DNA from: Thermolongibacillus altinsuensis
GTDB taxonomy: Bacteria; Bacillota; Bacilli; Bacillales; Anoxybacillaceae
Assembly: GCF_004341205.1 (NCBI RefSeq)
Contig: NZ_SLUL01000015.1
Coordinates: 1 to 64,000 of the forward strand
Direction: 5' to 3'
DNA length: 64,000 bases
Position 1 is the first letter of the stretch. Every line of letters starts with the position of its first letter. Below the pieces are notes generated by a model. It did not search any database. It had not been told where the DNA came from and saw only the letters and a list, made by a program, of their open reading frames with translations. Below are positions 36,679 through 46,218 of this stretch, in pieces. The position numbers were made by a program, and so were the translations under genes.

Positions 36679-37242
36679 ATGCGCTTATTAGATGAAATTT
36701 TAGAACATAATCGAAAGTTTGTTGAAAAGAAAGAATACGAGAAGTATGAGACGACGAAATATCCAAACAAGCGGTTGGTTATTTTATCTTGCATGGATAC
36801 AAGATTGGTTGAATTGTTGCCGCAAGCGATGAATGTAAAAAACGGCGATGTCAAAATCGTAAAAACAGCCGGGGCGATCGTTTCTCATCCGTTTGGCAGC
36901 ATTGTGCGAAGCGTGCTTGTGGCACTTTATGAGCTAGGGGCGGATGAAGTGTGTGTTGTCGGCCATTATGATTGTGGAATGGGAAGCATTCAAGCGGGGG
37001 CCATGATTGAGAAAATGATCGAACGTGGAATTCCAAAAGAGCGAATCGAAATGCTGAAATACTCTGGTGTGGACTTAGAAAGATGGTTAAGAGGATTTTC
37101 TTCTGTTGAAGAAAGCGTTCGTCATAGCGTTGATATGTTAAAAAATCATCCGCTTTTGCCGCCGAACATTCCTGTACACGGACTGATCATTGATCCGCAT
37201 ACAGGAAAATTAGATGTTGTGGTTAATGGATACGACAGTTAA
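36679..37242 (+). CDS. ytiB: Beta-class carbonic anhydrase (YtiB)
   Basis: 187 residues, small beta-CA. Zinc ligands and the dyad are Cys38-x-Asp40-x-Arg42 (CMDTR) and His96-x-x-Cys99 (HYDCGMG). Interconverts CO2 and bicarbonate in the cytoplasm. GGGGGG lies upstream of the ATG. Its last four bases overlap the convergent yidD gene. The zinc-linked genes are adjacent, but no Zur box stands before it. Confidence 0.93.
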   Translation: MRLLDEILEHNRKFVEKKEYEKYETTKYPNKRLVILSCMDTRLVELLPQAMNVKNGDVKIVKTAGAIVSHPFGSIVRSVLVALYELGADEVCVVGHYDCGMGSIQAGAMIEKMIERGIPKERIEMLKYSGVDLERWLRGFSSVEESVRHSVDMLKNHPLLPPNIPVHGLIIDPHTGKLDVVVNGYDS

Positions 37243-37463
37243 TCCTTTTTCTCAGGTACAGGGTCAAATCCGCCCGGATGAAACGGATGACACTTTAAAA
37301 TGCGTTTGATCGTCAACCATCCGCCTTTGATCGCGCCGAAGCGTCGAATCGCTTCTAATCCGTAATGAGAGCACGTTGGATAAAAGCGGCATGTCGGCGG
37401 TTTTAACGGAGATATAAACTTTTGATAAAACCGAATGAGCAGAATAAACAATTGTTTTACCAT
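37239..37463 (-). CDS. yidD: Membrane protein insertion efficiency factor YidD
   Basis: 74 residues with an amphipathic N-terminus and the diagnostic [29 protein letters not shown] and [17 protein letters not shown]. It assists YidC/SpoIIIJ insertion at the membrane. B. subtilis YtjA is the counterpart in the same neighbourhood. Confidence 0.95.
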   Translation of the reverse strand: MVKQLFILLIRFYQKFISPLKPPTCRFYPTCSHYGLEAIRRFGAIKGGWLTIKRILKCHPFHPGGFDPVPEKKD

Positions 37464-37613
37464 TGTTCAACACCTGTCTCCGATTGCTTTTTGATCATTG
37501 TAGCATAAACGACCAACGCTCGTCATTTTTGCCAGTTTCAGATAAAACAGATGAAAAAAATCGGATTTTTGTGTATGATAGTAAAGAAACGATCATTTCA
37601 AGAGGTGATATGA

Positions 37614-38087
37614 ATGCCTTCAGTAGAAAGCTTTGAACTTGACCATTGCGCAGTTAAAGCACCGTATGTTAGACATTGCGGCGTGCATAAAGTCGGAAGC
37701 GATGGCGTTGTCAATAAATTCGATATTCGTTTTTGTCAGCCAAATAAAGAAGCGATGGAGCCAGCAGCGATCCATACGCTCGAACATTTGCTTGCATTTC
37801 ATATTCGCAAACATGCGGAGAAGTATGATCATTTTGATATTATTGATATTTCTCCAATGGGCTGTCAAACAGGTTACTATTTAGTTGTGAGCGGTTCGCC
37901 AACGGTCGAAGAAATTATCGACTTACTAGAAGCAACAATGAAAGATGCGTTGAATGTAACAGAAGTTCCTGCTGCAACGGAAAGAGAATGCGGGCAAGCG
38001 AAGCTTCATGATTTAGAAGGCGCGAAACGCTTAATGCGTTATTGGCTTGAGCAAGATAAAGAAGAATTGAAAAAAGTGTTTGGATAA
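37614..38087 (+). CDS. luxS: S-ribosylhomocysteine lyase LuxS
   Basis: Cleaves S-ribosylhomocysteine to homocysteine and DPD, the AI-2 precursor; part of SAM recycling with MetK in the same window. Metal ligands His54, His58 (HTLEH) and Cys126 (RECGQAK), and catalytic Cys84 (MGCQTGYY) are all present. 157 residues. AGAGGTGATAT precedes the ATG; an ATG four bases earlier is out of frame. Confidence 0.97.
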   Translation: MPSVESFELDHCAVKAPYVRHCGVHKVGSDGVVNKFDIRFCQPNKEAMEPAAIHTLEHLLAFHIRKHAEKYDHFDIIDISPMGCQTGYYLVVSGSPTVEEIIDLLEATMKDALNVTEVPAATERECGQAKLHDLEGAKRLMRYWLEQDKEELKKVFG

Positions 38088-38093
38088 AACAAG

Positions 38094-38123
38094 AGGTTCA
38101 GACGATTCGTCTGAACCTTATTT
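38094..38123. terminator. Terminator after luxS, shared with ytzI
   Basis: AGGTTCAGACG / CGTCTGAACCT stem followed by TATTTGTT. The end of the stem touches the stop codon of the convergent ytzI gene. Confidence 0.8.
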
Positions 38124-38249
38124 GTTGTCATCATCCTTTTTGAGCGGATCGATCGTATGCTTATATTGATAGGCTTTGGAAATCGTTGCGACGCTTAACA
38201 AAAGAACCACAATAATAATGATCATCGAAATGATTAATACTGTGAACAT
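38118..38249 (-). CDS. ytzI: Small membrane protein YtzI
   Basis: 43 residues: one N-terminal transmembrane helix (VLIISMIIIIVVLLLSVAT) followed by a short charged tail (DPLKKDDDNK). The ribosome site AAAGGTGGGAA precedes the ATG. Its position between luxS and dps and its length fit YtzI of B. subtilis. Function unknown. Confidence 0.8.
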   Translation of the reverse strand: MFTVLIISMIIIIVVLLLSVATISKAYQYKHTIDPLKKDDDNK

Positions 38250-38361
38250 GTTATTCCCACCTTTCGAGTACTATGTTCATGCAAAAGTGTATCATTTTCC
38301 AAAAAAATTTTGTTTTGGTAAAATGAAAAAGAGGAATAGAAATTGAAGGAGGAGAAAAATC

Positions 38362-38802
38362 ATGCAAAATCGTTTAGTTGAAATCGTGAATAAGCAAATT
38401 GCGAACTGGAACGTGTTGTATGTCAAACTTCACAACTATCATTGGTATGTAAAAGGACCGCAATTTTTCACATTGCACACAAAATTTGAAGAATTGTACA
38501 ATGAAGCAGCGTTGCATATTGATGAATTGGCTGAACGCTTGCTTGCCCTTGGCGGCAAACCTGTAGCGACGATGAAAGAATACTTAGCGACTGCATCCGT
38601 CCAAGAAGCGACAGGAAATGAAACAGCGGAAGAAATGGTCGCATCGATTATTCAAGATTTTGAGACGATGATTGGCGAATTAAAAGAAGGAATGAAACTG
38701 GCAGAAGAAGCCAATGACGAAACGACAGGCGATATGTTATTAGGCATTCATCAAAGCTTAGAAAAGCATGTTTGGATGTTGAAATCGTTTCTTGGAAAAT
38801 AA
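38362..38802 (+). CDS. dps: Dps-family ferritin-like protein
   Basis: 146 residues. Intersubunit ferroxidase ligands are visible: His in [22 protein letters not shown] and Asp/Glu in [14 protein letters not shown]. Stores iron and protects DNA from peroxide; stress- or stationary-phase expression is usual. GAAGGAGGAG lies upstream. No PerR or Fur box was seen. Confidence 0.95.
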   Translation: MQNRLVEIVNKQIANWNVLYVKLHNYHWYVKGPQFFTLHTKFEELYNEAALHIDELAERLLALGGKPVATMKEYLATASVQEATGNETAEEMVASIIQDFETMIGELKEGMKLAEEANDETTGDMLLGIHQSLEKHVWMLKSFLGK

Positions 38803-38835
38803 AACGGCAGCGAAATGCTTGCCGTTTTTCTTTTT
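38801..38835 (+). terminator. Terminator of dps
   Basis: AAAACGGCA / TGCCGTTTT stem followed by TCTTTTTT. Confidence 0.8.
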
Positions 38836-38899
38836 TGAGCATAAATTTTGCCCGCCTATTCACACTAAAAGATACATTCATACAAAAAGAGGTGGGAAG

Positions 38900-39220
38900 A
38901 TGACGGAAGATCAAAAGAAGACGTATTATATCTCGGTCGCACCCGGTGAAATTTCACAAGTGAAAACTGCATCGCCTTGGGATTTTAAAATTGAGGCAAC
39001 CGATGAAGAAATTATTCAATTACGCGAGTATTTTGATCAAATGCATTCATCGGATGTGCAAGCGTTTTTTCGCGCGCACGTGCCGTATATCCAACATCAT
39101 TATGATCGTCCGAGCGATGGGTATGATGAAATGATGAAAAAAGCGTATGCGCTCATTTATAAGTTGGGGGACGAAGAAGCGAAGCAACATATTCAGACAC
39201 TTGGAATCGTTCCAGAATAA
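38900..39220 (+). CDS. Small conserved Bacillaceae protein
   Basis: 106 soluble residues: YYISVAPGEISQ, then an acidic helical region ending IQTLGIVPE. Homologs are often labelled hydrolase/acyltransferase, but I see no catalytic motif. The start is fixed by AGAGGTGGGAAG seven bases upstream; a longer reading overlaps dps. It stands between dps and ytkD. Confidence 0.72.
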   Translation: MTEDQKKTYYISVAPGEISQVKTASPWDFKIEATDEEIIQLREYFDQMHSSDVQAFFRAHVPYIQHHYDRPSDGYDEMMKKAYALIYKLGDEEAKQHIQTLGIVPE

Positions 39221-39293
39221 CCAAACGTGTCGATGCTCAACTTCATATGATACAATGGAGAAAAAATGAGGATATGGATGAGGTTGAGTGTCG

Positions 39294-39767
39294 ATGCTGA
39301 CGTTTTATGATTATTATGGCAATCGCGTTCGTTTATCGTTTACGAAAAATGCGTTTTCATCGGAACCAAAACACGTGTTTGTTATTTGCCGTTATCGAAA
39401 TGGTTGGCTTTTGACGGAACATCGCGAGCGCGGTTTGGAATTTCCCGGGGGGAAAATGGAAGAAGGAGAAACGCCTGAGGAAGCGGCTATTCGCGAAGTA
39501 AGAGAGGAAACGGGCGGAATCGTTCGAGAACTGATGTACCTTGGTCAGTATGAAGTGATGGGGAAAACAGAAACGATTATTAAAAATATTTATGTTGCTT
39601 ATGTGGACGAGCTCATTCAACAACCATCTTACTTTGAAACAAATGGTCCTGTATACATAGAACAGCTACCTCAAAATATTCGAAGCGATGATCGATTTAG
39701 TTTTATTATGAAAGACGATGTATTAACGTATAGTTTATTGGAAATGAAAAAGCGTTCTTTTGTCTAA
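39294..39767 (+). CDS. ytkD: Nudix hydrolase YtkD
   Basis: Nucleoside triphosphate hydrolase, MutT-like. The Nudix box [18 protein letters not shown] is at about residues 55-75 ([21 protein letters not shown]). The sequence pairs well with B. subtilis YtkD (FEFPGGK, YFETKGPV, FSFIMKD-like segments). ATG 39294 aligns with the B. subtilis start; GTG 39288 is an alternative and neither has ideal spacing to GAGG. Its stop overlaps the convergent ytlD gene. Confidence 0.9.
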   Translation: MLTFYDYYGNRVRLSFTKNAFSSEPKHVFVICRYRNGWLLTEHRERGLEFPGGKMEEGETPEEAAIREVREETGGIVRELMYLGQYEVMGKTETIIKNIYVAYVDELIQQPSYFETNGPVYIEQLPQNIRSDDRFSFIMKDDVLTYSLLEMKKRSFV

Positions 39768-39774
39768 GAACGCT
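39751..39774. terminator. Hairpin across the convergent ytkD and ytlD stops
   Basis: AGCGTTCT / AGAACGCT stem spanning both stop codons, with a T run for the minus strand. Likely a compact bidirectional terminator. Confidence 0.72.
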
Positions 39775-40573
39775 TTAACAGTTTTTTTTCGATTACGCTT
39801 ACAAGTTGGTACATCATTGTCGCTAAAAGCGCAATAATGAGCAGACTTAACAAGACGAGCGTAAAGTTAAATACTTGAAATCCGTAAATAATCATGTAGC
39901 CGAGCCCTTGTTTGGAGACAAGAAATTCACCGACAATGACACCGACCCATGATAGGCCCACATTGACTTTTAACGTTGAGATAATCGTTGGAAAAGAAGC
40001 AGGCAAAATCGCTTCTGTAAAGCATTGTCGTTTTGTTGCACCGAACGTTTTCAGCACTTTTACATAATTTTCATCGACTTCTTTAAATGACGTATAAACA
40101 ACGATGGTCGTAATGATGACGGAAATGATCGCTCCCATGGCGATGATCGAAGTAAAGCTTGGACCGAGCGCCACGATTAAAATCGGGCCTAACGCCACTT
40201 TCGGCATCGCATTCAAAACGACTAAATAAGGATCCAGTATGCGTGAAAGGAGTGGAAACCACCAAAGCAATGCAGCAAGACATGTGCCAAGAAGCGTACC
40301 GAGAATGAAGCCAAATACGGTTTCTGTCAATGTAATTCCAACGTGTACAAATAATGTGTGATCAGCGATCTTTTGAACGAGTAAACGCCAAATGCTCGAG
40401 GGCGAACTGAAGAGAAGCGGATCAATCCAATTATGGCGACTAGCCACTTCCCAAAGAAGGAAAAAGAAAAGGAAAATAAGACATTGAAAGAAAAGAATGG
40501 TTCTCTTTTCTTTTTTTAACGACAATAAATATTGCTCGTGAAGGTGCTGCAGCAGTGAATTATGCTTGTTCAA
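39764..40573 (-). CDS. ytlD: ABC importer permease (YtlD, SsuC/TauC type)
   Basis: 269 residues with six or so helices and the binding-protein-dependent transport loop [23 protein letters not shown]. Partner of the ATPase and lipoprotein encoded just upstream. A TTG start at 40573 inside the end of ytlC follows GGAG. The family moves sulfonates, taurine, nitrate or pyrimidine precursors; the substrate is unproven. Confidence 0.88.
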   Translation of the reverse strand: MNKHNSLLQHLHEQYLLSLKKEKRTILFFQCLIFLFFFLLWEVASRHNWIDPLLFSSPSSIWRLLVQKIADHTLFVHVGITLTETVFGFILGTLLGTCLAALLWWFPLLSRILDPYLVVLNAMPKVALGPILIVALGPSFTSIIAMGAIISVIITTIVVYTSFKEVDENYVKVLKTFGATKRQCFTEAILPASFPTIISTLKVNVGLSWVGVIVGEFLVSKQGLGYMIIYGFQVFNFTLVLLSLLIIALLATMMYQLVSVIEKKLLKRS

Positions 40574-41330
40574 TATTCTCCAGCTCCTTCCAAATCACTT
40601 GAAATAATGACGAAAAGTCAACATGTTGTCGTGCCGCAAACGGCGGATGTGTTCGCAACGTTTCGGGAACGTTGATGGTTCGTACGATTCGACCTGGTTT
40701 TGCAGAAAAGATGAAAATGCGGTCGCTCATCGCGATGGCTTCGCCGATATCATGAGTGACAAGCAACGCTGTTTTGTTATATTGTTTTAACGTTTTCCAG
40801 ACGAGATCTTCGAGCTTTAGTTTTGTTTGGTAATCGAGCGCAGAAAACGGTTCATCAAGCAACAAAATTTTTGGATCAGTTGCGAGCGTACGGACAAGAG
40901 CGGCTCGTTGCCGCATTCCGCCAGACAATTGATAAGGGTATTGTTTTTCGACACCGCTTAATCCCATTTCCGTAAGAAGCGCCAGCGCTTTTTCTTTTTT
41001 GGCGTAATCGTTTATTCCCATAATGTTTAAGCCGATCGTTACGTTTTCTTCAATCGTTTTCCATGGAAATAAATAATCTTGCTGCAGCATGTAGCCGATC
41101 ACTTTTTGCTTTGTGTTCATTTCTTTTCCTTCTACCAAAATGCGTCCTCTTGTCGGTTGAATGAGGCCGGCAATAATGGAGAGAAGCGTTGTTTTTCCAC
41201 AACCGCTCGGGCCGAGAAAGGAGATAAATTCCCCTTTCTCAATGGTGAGCGATACGTGTTCGAGAGCGGTAACAGCGGCTTGTTTTGTGAAGTACGTATG
41301 AGAGATTTGTTCGACTGCTAAGACATTCAT
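40560..41330 (-). CDS. ytlC: ABC importer ATP-binding protein (YtlC)
   Basis: Walker [14 protein letters not shown]-loop [11 protein letters not shown], signature [13 protein letters not shown], Walker [13 protein letters not shown] and the H-loop [14 protein letters not shown], in normal order. ATG 41330 is preceded by AGGTG; a GTG nine bases earlier abuts the ytlA stop. Confidence 0.92.
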   Translation of the reverse strand: MNVLAVEQISHTYFTKQAAVTALEHVSLTIEKGEFISFLGPSGCGKTTLLSIIAGLIQPTRGRILVEGKEMNTKQKVIGYMLQQDYLFPWKTIEENVTIGLNIMGINDYAKKEKALALLTEMGLSGVEKQYPYQLSGGMRQRAALVRTLATDPKILLLDEPFSALDYQTKLKLEDLVWKTLKQYNKTALLVTHDIGEAIAMSDRIFIFSAKPGRIVRTINVPETLRTHPPFAARQHVDFSSLFQVIWKELENIEQA

Positions 41331-41339
41331 CTCCATCAC

Positions 41340-42329
41340 CTACTGCTCTGCTTTTTTGGCGAAAGACGTATTGACAAGAGTGGAATAGTCAACATATTTC
41401 GGAAGTTCTTTTGCTTCTTCCATAATCTCTTGCAAGTTGTTCCATTCTTCCTCATCTAAAATCGGATCGGTGGCGTATGAACCTTGATCTTTATATCGTT
41501 TGACTACTTTTTCGATCAGCGCCACATCCGTATCTTCAAAGTACGGTTGAATCGCTTTCGCAATTTCTTTTGCATCATGTGTTTGTACCCATTGCTGTGC
41601 TTTGTAGAGTGCACGTGTAAATTTTTCAATATCTTTTTCATTTTCTTTTAAAAAGCTTTGTTTTGCCATAAAGGTCGTATATGGAACGCGGCCGGACTCC
41701 GTTCCAAATGAAGCAACAATGTACCCTTTTCCTTCTTGTTCAAAAATGCTGGCGGTCGGTTCAAATAATTGAACGTAATCTCCCGTTCCGCTCGCAAACG
41801 CATTGGCGATATTCGCAAATTCTACGTTTTGGATGAGCGTTAAATCTTTTTGTGGATCGATGTTATGCTTTTTCAAGACGTACTCCCCAACCATTTGGGG
41901 CATGCCGCCTTTTCGTTGGCCTAAAAACGTACTTCCTTTTAGTTGATCCCACGAAAAGTTTTCGACTTTATTCCGGGAAACTAAAAACGTTCCGTCGGTT
42001 TGGGTGAGTTGGGCAAAGTTAATGATCGGATCATTTGCACCTTGGCTATAAACATAAATCGATGTTTCGGAACCAACGAGAGCGATATCGGCTCCATCCG
42101 ATAACAATGTTGTCATCGTTTTATCGCCGCCCCATGTCGTGGTTAAATCGACTTTAATTCCTTCGTCTTCAAAAAATCCTTTTGCCAGCGCCACATATTG
42201 CGGAGCATAAAAAATCGAACGAGTGACTTCCGCAACGCGCAACGTTTTCATTTCTTCTTTTGAACTGCAGGCGAATAAAGAAAAAAGAAGCGAAGCCATT
42301 AAGGCAAATAAAAGACCCCATTTCCGCAT
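41340..42329 (-). CDS. ytlA: ABC importer substrate-binding lipoprotein (YtlA, NMT1/THI5-like)
   Basis: 329 residues; a signal peptide ends in LFAC with lipidated Cys21. VAEVTRSIFYAPQYVALAKGFFEDEGIKVDL is the NMT1-like start of the mature domain. It belongs to the group binding sulfonates or thiamine-pyrimidine precursors. The start at 42329 follows AGAGGGGAATC; a longer reading has no site. No sulfur (CymR) or TPP leader was seen upstream. Confidence 0.9.
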   Translation of the reverse strand: MRKWGLLFALMASLLFSLFACSSKEEMKTLRVAEVTRSIFYAPQYVALAKGFFEDEGIKVDLTTTWGGDKTMTTLLSDGADIALVGSETSIYVYSQGANDPIINFAQLTQTDGTFLVSRNKVENFSWDQLKGSTFLGQRKGGMPQMVGEYVLKKHNIDPQKDLTLIQNVEFANIANAFASGTGDYVQLFEPTASIFEQEGKGYIVASFGTESGRVPYTTFMAKQSFLKENEKDIEKFTRALYKAQQWVQTHDAKEIAKAIQPYFEDTDVALIEKVVKRYKDQGSYATDPILDEEEWNNLQEIMEEAKELPKYVDYSTLVNTSFAKKAEQ

Positions 42330-42451
42330 ACGATTCCCCTCTTTCATCATGTTTACCTTATCGTATGCACATGACAAAAATGTGTGAATGACTAGGGAAG
42401 GTGGTCATGATACTATAATGAGTAGAGGCAATCAGAAAGGAGAGAAAGACG

Positions 42452-42694
42452 ATGGGGATGCCGCTAGAACTTTGTACAATGATTGTGACGAAAGGAAAAG
42501 AAAAGCGAGTGGAAGGAAATACATTTATTCTTGAAAAAGATGGATATCGTCTTTATCCGCTCGATGTTCCAATTGAAGTGCGTCGAACCAAACAAGGGGA
42601 AACGAGCGGACAGGCGATTGTGAAAAAGTTAGAGTTAACAAACGAAAAAACATTGTTGACATATGAATTAATCGCGTTGAATTCAATAAATTAA
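42452..42694 (+). CDS. ytmB: Conserved protein YtmB (DUF2584)
   Basis: 80 residues, beginning MPLELCTMIVTKGKEKR after two codons and including YPLDVPIEVRR. Length, sequence and position beside pckA match B. subtilis YtmB. Function unknown. AAGGAGAG lies upstream. Confidence 0.85.
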   Translation: MGMPLELCTMIVTKGKEKRVEGNTFILEKDGYRLYPLDVPIEVRRTKQGETSGQAIVKKLELTNEKTLLTYELIALNSIN

Positions 42695-42724
42695 AAGGGG
42701 CCTCTTTTGAAGAAGCCCCTTTCT
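42692..42724. terminator. Terminator between ytmB and pckA
   Basis: AAAGGGGC / GCCCCTTT stem with T run for the plus strand and A run before it for the minus strand. Confidence 0.85.
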
Positions 42725-42726
42725 TG

Positions 42727-44313
42727 TTATGCGATCGGTCCGCCGAGTGCTTCGATATTCGGATCGATGTTTTTGAATTTCTTAAAGTTTTCACGGAATT
42801 TTGCCGCTAATTCTTTTGCTTTTGCTTCATATGCGACAGGGTCTTTCCATGTATTTTTTGGCTGCAACACTTCATCTGGCACACCTGGGACGTGAAGCGG
42901 GATTTCTAAGCCGAAGATCGGATCTTTTACCGTTTCGACGTTATTTAATTCTCCTTCGAGTGCCGCTTGCACCATAGCCCGCGTGTATGAAAGCTTCATG
43001 CGTTCGCCGACGCCATATCCGCCTCCGGTCCAGCCCGTGTTGACTAAAAAGACTTGGACGTTGTGCTCATCGATTTTTTGTCCAAGCATTTCCGCGTAGC
43101 GTGTAGCTGGAAGCGGTAAAAACGGCGAACCGAAGCATGTTGAAAACGTCGCTTCTGGTGATGTAACCCCGCGTTCGGTTCCTGCCAATTTGCTTGTGTA
43201 ACCGCTTAAGAAATGATACATGGCTTGCTCTTTTGTTAGCTTGCTAATCGGCGGCAATACGCCAAATGCATCGGCCGTTAAGAAAATAATCGTATGTGGA
43301 TGCCCGGCAATGCTTGGATCAACAATGTTGTCCATTGCTTGAATTGGATAAGCTGCGCGCGTATTTTCGGTTAATGTCGCATCATCGTAATTTGGAATGC
43401 GTGTTTCTGGATCAACGACGACGTTTTCGAGTACGGATCCGAAGCGAATGGCGTCAAAAATTTGCGGTTCTTTTTCGCGTGAAAGATTGATGCATTTTGC
43501 ATAGCATCCGCCTTCAATGTTAAACACGCCTGTATTTGACCATCCGTGTTCGTCATCGCCGATTAAGCGACGATTTGGGTCAGCAGAAAGCGTCGTTTTC
43601 CCTGTTCCAGAAAGGCCGAAAAAGAGGGCGACGTCTCCTTCTTGACCGACGTTTGCTGAACAATGCATCGGTAAAATTCCTTGTTCAGGAAGGAGATAGT
43701 TCATGACAGAGAAAATCGATTTCTTCATTTCACCTGCATATTCAGTTCCGCCAATTAAGATGGTGCGGCGTTCGAAAGAAATGATAATAAATGTTTCGGA
43801 ACGCGTTCCATCGACAGCAGGATCAGCTTTAAACGTTGGTGCAGAAATGACGGTAAATTGTGCTTCATGCGTTTTTAATTCTTCTTCCGTTGGACGAATA
43901 AACAATTGATGTGCAAAAAGATTATGCCATGCAAATTCGTTGATGACTTGAATTGGCAAACGATATGCTGGATCTGCGCCGGCAAATCCTTTAAAAATGA
44001 AAATTTCTTCTTTTTTCATTAAATAATCGATTACTTTGTTATAAAGTTTTTCAAATACTTCTTCGGAAATTGGCTGATTGACTGGACCCCAATCAATTTT
44101 ATGCTTTGTCGAAGCTTCCTCGACAATATATTTATCTTTTGGGGATCGTCCTGTATATTTTCCTGTTGTTGCACAAACGGCCCCGGAGGAAGTCAGAATT
44201 CCTTCTTTGCGCTCTAATACTTTTTCCACTAAGCGTGGTACAGATAAGTTATGGAAGGCCCCATCCCGTTGTAATAACATGGATAATTTGTTTGAAACGT
44301 CAATAGAGTTCAT
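42727..44313 (-). CDS. pckA: Phosphoenolpyruvate carboxykinase (ATP)
   Basis: 528 residues. The kinase-1a loop [14 protein letters not shown] and metal/ADP site [11 protein letters not shown], with the earlier MHCSANVG, identify ATP-type PckA. Converts oxaloacetate to PEP in gluconeogenesis. AAGGTGGG lies nine bases before the ATG. In B. subtilis the gene is repressed by glucose; no cre-like site was recognised here. Confidence 0.97.
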   Translation of the reverse strand: MNSIDVSNKLSMLLQRDGAFHNLSVPRLVEKVLERKEGILTSSGAVCATTGKYTGRSPKDKYIVEEASTKHKIDWGPVNQPISEEVFEKLYNKVIDYLMKKEEIFIFKGFAGADPAYRLPIQVINEFAWHNLFAHQLFIRPTEEELKTHEAQFTVISAPTFKADPAVDGTRSETFIIISFERRTILIGGTEYAGEMKKSIFSVMNYLLPEQGILPMHCSANVGQEGDVALFFGLSGTGKTTLSADPNRRLIGDDEHGWSNTGVFNIEGGCYAKCINLSREKEPQIFDAIRFGSVLENVVVDPETRIPNYDDATLTENTRAAYPIQAMDNIVDPSIAGHPHTIIFLTADAFGVLPPISKLTKEQAMYHFLSGYTSKLAGTERGVTSPEATFSTCFGSPFLPLPATRYAEMLGQKIDEHNVQVFLVNTGWTGGGYGVGERMKLSYTRAMVQAALEGELNNVETVKDPIFGLEIPLHVPGVPDEVLQPKNTWKDPVAYEAKAKELAAKFRENFKKFKNIDPNIEALGGPIA

Positions 44314-44506
44314 TGAACAAAACCCACCTTTGTTTGATTTATTTATCTACTACATACAAAAAGTATAACACATTTTGATAAATAGTCCATACTAATTATT
44401 GGTCTTTTTCATGTTTATTATTTTAACATTTTTTGACGATTATTTGCATGAGTGAACAACCATAAATAGTAAAGTCGGATTGAGTAAAATGTTTATTAGA
44501 AGGTAA

Positions 44507-44562
44507 TTTTCTGCCACTTTTTCCGAACTTGTGGAGCGTTCTTCGTTCGGATTGGCAGAAAA
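44507..44562 (+). repeat. Palindromic element, TTTTCTGCCA family, copy 1
   Basis: Terminal inverted repeats TTTTCTGCCA (44507-44516) and TGGCAGAAAA (44553-44562) enclose an inner pair CCGAAC/GTTCGG (44523-44528, 44545-44550). The same outer repeat and the adjoining GCGTT..TTCGTTCGG segment recur in the yttB leader at 55607-55715. Confidence 0.78.
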
Positions 44563-44574
44563 AAGAAAGGGAAG

Positions 44575-44594
44575 GATCTCCCACAAAAACTTGA
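44575..44594 (+). repeat. 20-base repeat shared with 57740-57759
   Basis: GATCTCCCACAAAAACTTGA occurs identically here and upstream of the leuS T-box; the surrounding bases are also partly alike (AGGGAAG versus AGAGGAA before it). It may be the worn end of a mobile element. Confidence 0.8.
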
Positions 44595-44663
44595 CCCACA
44601 CGTAAAGTCGAATTTTGTTGACGATGTAATCATAATTGTGCTATGATGCTTAAATGAACGGAT

Positions 44664-44775
44664 ACTCTTATCCCGAGTTGGTGGAGGGACAGGCCCGATG
44701 AAACCCAGCAACCGTCACAAAAAGTGAAAAGGTGCTAACCTGTGGCAAGGCAAAGCCCTTGAACGATAAGAGTGA
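44664..44775 (+). promoter_or_regulatory. SAM-I (S-box) riboswitch of metK
   Basis: S-box elements in order: CTCTTATC opening strand, GAGTTGGTGGAGGGACAGGCCCGATGAAACCC split over the core, CAGCAACCG, GGTGCTAACC, GGCAAGG, and closing GATAAGAG. SAM binding should favour the terminator at 44795 and shut off metK. Confidence 0.96.
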
Positions 44776-44794
44776 AAGGCGCGAACAAAAAGCA

Positions 44795-44830
44795 AAAACC
44801 TTTCCTCTAAGTTGAAGGAAAGGTTTTTTT
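44795..44830 (+). terminator. Riboswitch terminator before metK
   Basis: AAAACCTTTCCT / AGGAAAGGTTTT stem followed by a T run, 100 bases before the metK start. Confidence 0.93.
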
Positions 44831-44929
44831 CACGATAAACCATAATAAGTAGGGGAATGAGTACCGTATCATTTGTCAGACGGTGCGGCCGCTGGCGATT
44901 ACTAAGTAAATTGAGGAGGAATTTGTTCA

Positions 44930-46138
44930 ATGACTGCAAAACGCCGTCTTTTTACGTCTGAATCTGTAACAGAAGGACATCCGGATAAAATTTGTGACCA
45001 AATCTCTGATGCGATTTTAGATGCGATTTTAGCAAACGATCCAAATGCGCGCGTTGCTTGCGAAACGAGCGTGACAACAGGGCTTGTATTAGTAAGCGGT
45101 GAAATTACGACATCAACATATGTTGATATTCCAAAAATCGTTCGCGACACGATTCGTGAAATTGGTTACACTCGTGCAAAATACGGATTTGACGCAGATA
45201 CTTGCGCTGTATTAACATCAATCGACGAGCAATCTCCAGATATCGCAATGGGCGTTGACAAAGCGTTAGAAGCACGCGAAGGTCAAATGACTGACGACGA
45301 AATTGAAGCGATCGGTGCCGGTGACCAAGGATTAATGTTTGGATTTGCGTGCAATGAGACAAAAGAATTAATGCCGCTTCCAATTTCATTAGCGCATAAA
45401 TTAGCTCGCCGTTTAGCAGAAGTGCGCAAAGAAGATATTTTACCTTACTTGCGTCCAGACGGAAAAACACAAGTAACTGTTGAATATGATGAAAATGGCA
45501 AACCGGTTCGCATCGATACAATCGTTGTTTCTACACAACATCATCCAGAAATTACACAAGATCAAATTGTACGCAACATTAAAGAATACGTGATCGAACC
45601 AGTTGTACCTGCTGAATTAATCGACGAAAATACGAAATTCTTCATTAACCCAACTGGCCGTTTCGTAATTGGCGGTCCACAAGGGGACGCTGGTTTAACA
45701 GGTCGTAAAATTATCGTTGACACATATGGCGGTTATGCACGTCACGGCGGCGGCGCGTTCTCAGGTAAAGACCCGACAAAAGTTGACCGCTCTGCTGCGT
45801 ACGCGGCGCGCTATGTTGCGAAAAACATCGTTGCGGCTGGCCTTGCCGATAAATGTGAAGTGCAATTAGCATATGCAATTGGCGTTGCGAAACCTGTTTC
45901 CATTTCCATCGATACGTTCGGTACAGGAAAAGTGTCAGAAGATATTCTCATTGAAGTGGTGCGCAACAATTTCGATCTTCGCCCTGCAGGAATTATCAAA
46001 ATGTTAGATTTACGCCGTCCGATTTACAAACAAACAGCGGCTTACGGTCACTTCGGCCGCACGGATATCGATCTTCCATGGGAGCGCACAGATAAAGCGG
46101 ACACATTGAGAGAGCAAGCATTTGCTTTAGCGAAGTAA
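44930..46138 (+). CDS. metK: S-adenosylmethionine synthetase
   Basis: 402 residues. [13 protein letters not shown] at the N-terminus, the [13 protein letters not shown] motif and the [19 protein letters not shown] loop are diagnostic. Makes SAM from methionine and ATP; product feedback is through the SAM riboswitch upstream. GAGGAGGAA precedes the ATG. Confidence 0.98.
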   Translation: MTAKRRLFTSESVTEGHPDKICDQISDAILDAILANDPNARVACETSVTTGLVLVSGEITTSTYVDIPKIVRDTIREIGYTRAKYGFDADTCAVLTSIDEQSPDIAMGVDKALEAREGQMTDDEIEAIGAGDQGLMFGFACNETKELMPLPISLAHKLARRLAEVRKEDILPYLRPDGKTQVTVEYDENGKPVRIDTIVVSTQHHPEITQDQIVRNIKEYVIEPVVPAELIDENTKFFINPTGRFVIGGPQGDAGLTGRKIIVDTYGGYARHGGGAFSGKDPTKVDRSAAYAARYVAKNIVAAGLADKCEVQLAYAIGVAKPVSISIDTFGTGKVSEDILIEVVRNNFDLRPAGIIKMLDLRRPIYKQTAAYGHFGRTDIDLPWERTDKADTLREQAFALAK

Positions 46139-46150
46139 TTTTCAAAAGAG

Positions 46151-46190
46151 AAAAGAGAGTTACATGATTGGTGTAACTCTCTTTCTCTTT
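46151..46190 (+). terminator. Terminator of metK
   Basis: GAGAGTTACA / TGTAACTCTC stem followed by TTTCTCTTT. Confidence 0.85.
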
Positions 46191-46218
46191 GCTTAAGTAA
46201 CGGAAAGGATGATAAGGG

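Larger units (their letters stand above)
44314..44663. other. Intergenic region between pckA and the metK leader
   Basis: 350 bases without a gene. It should hold the pckA promoter (leftward) and the metK promoter near 44620-44645 (TTGACG then TATGAT). In its middle are a palindromic element and a 20-base repeat described separately. Confidence 0.6.

Noticed and set aside
36851-37036. Antisense frames within ytiB, metK, pckA, leuS and other genes
   Set aside because: Long spurious frames on the opposite strand are common with this codon usage. None had a ribosome site or domain.
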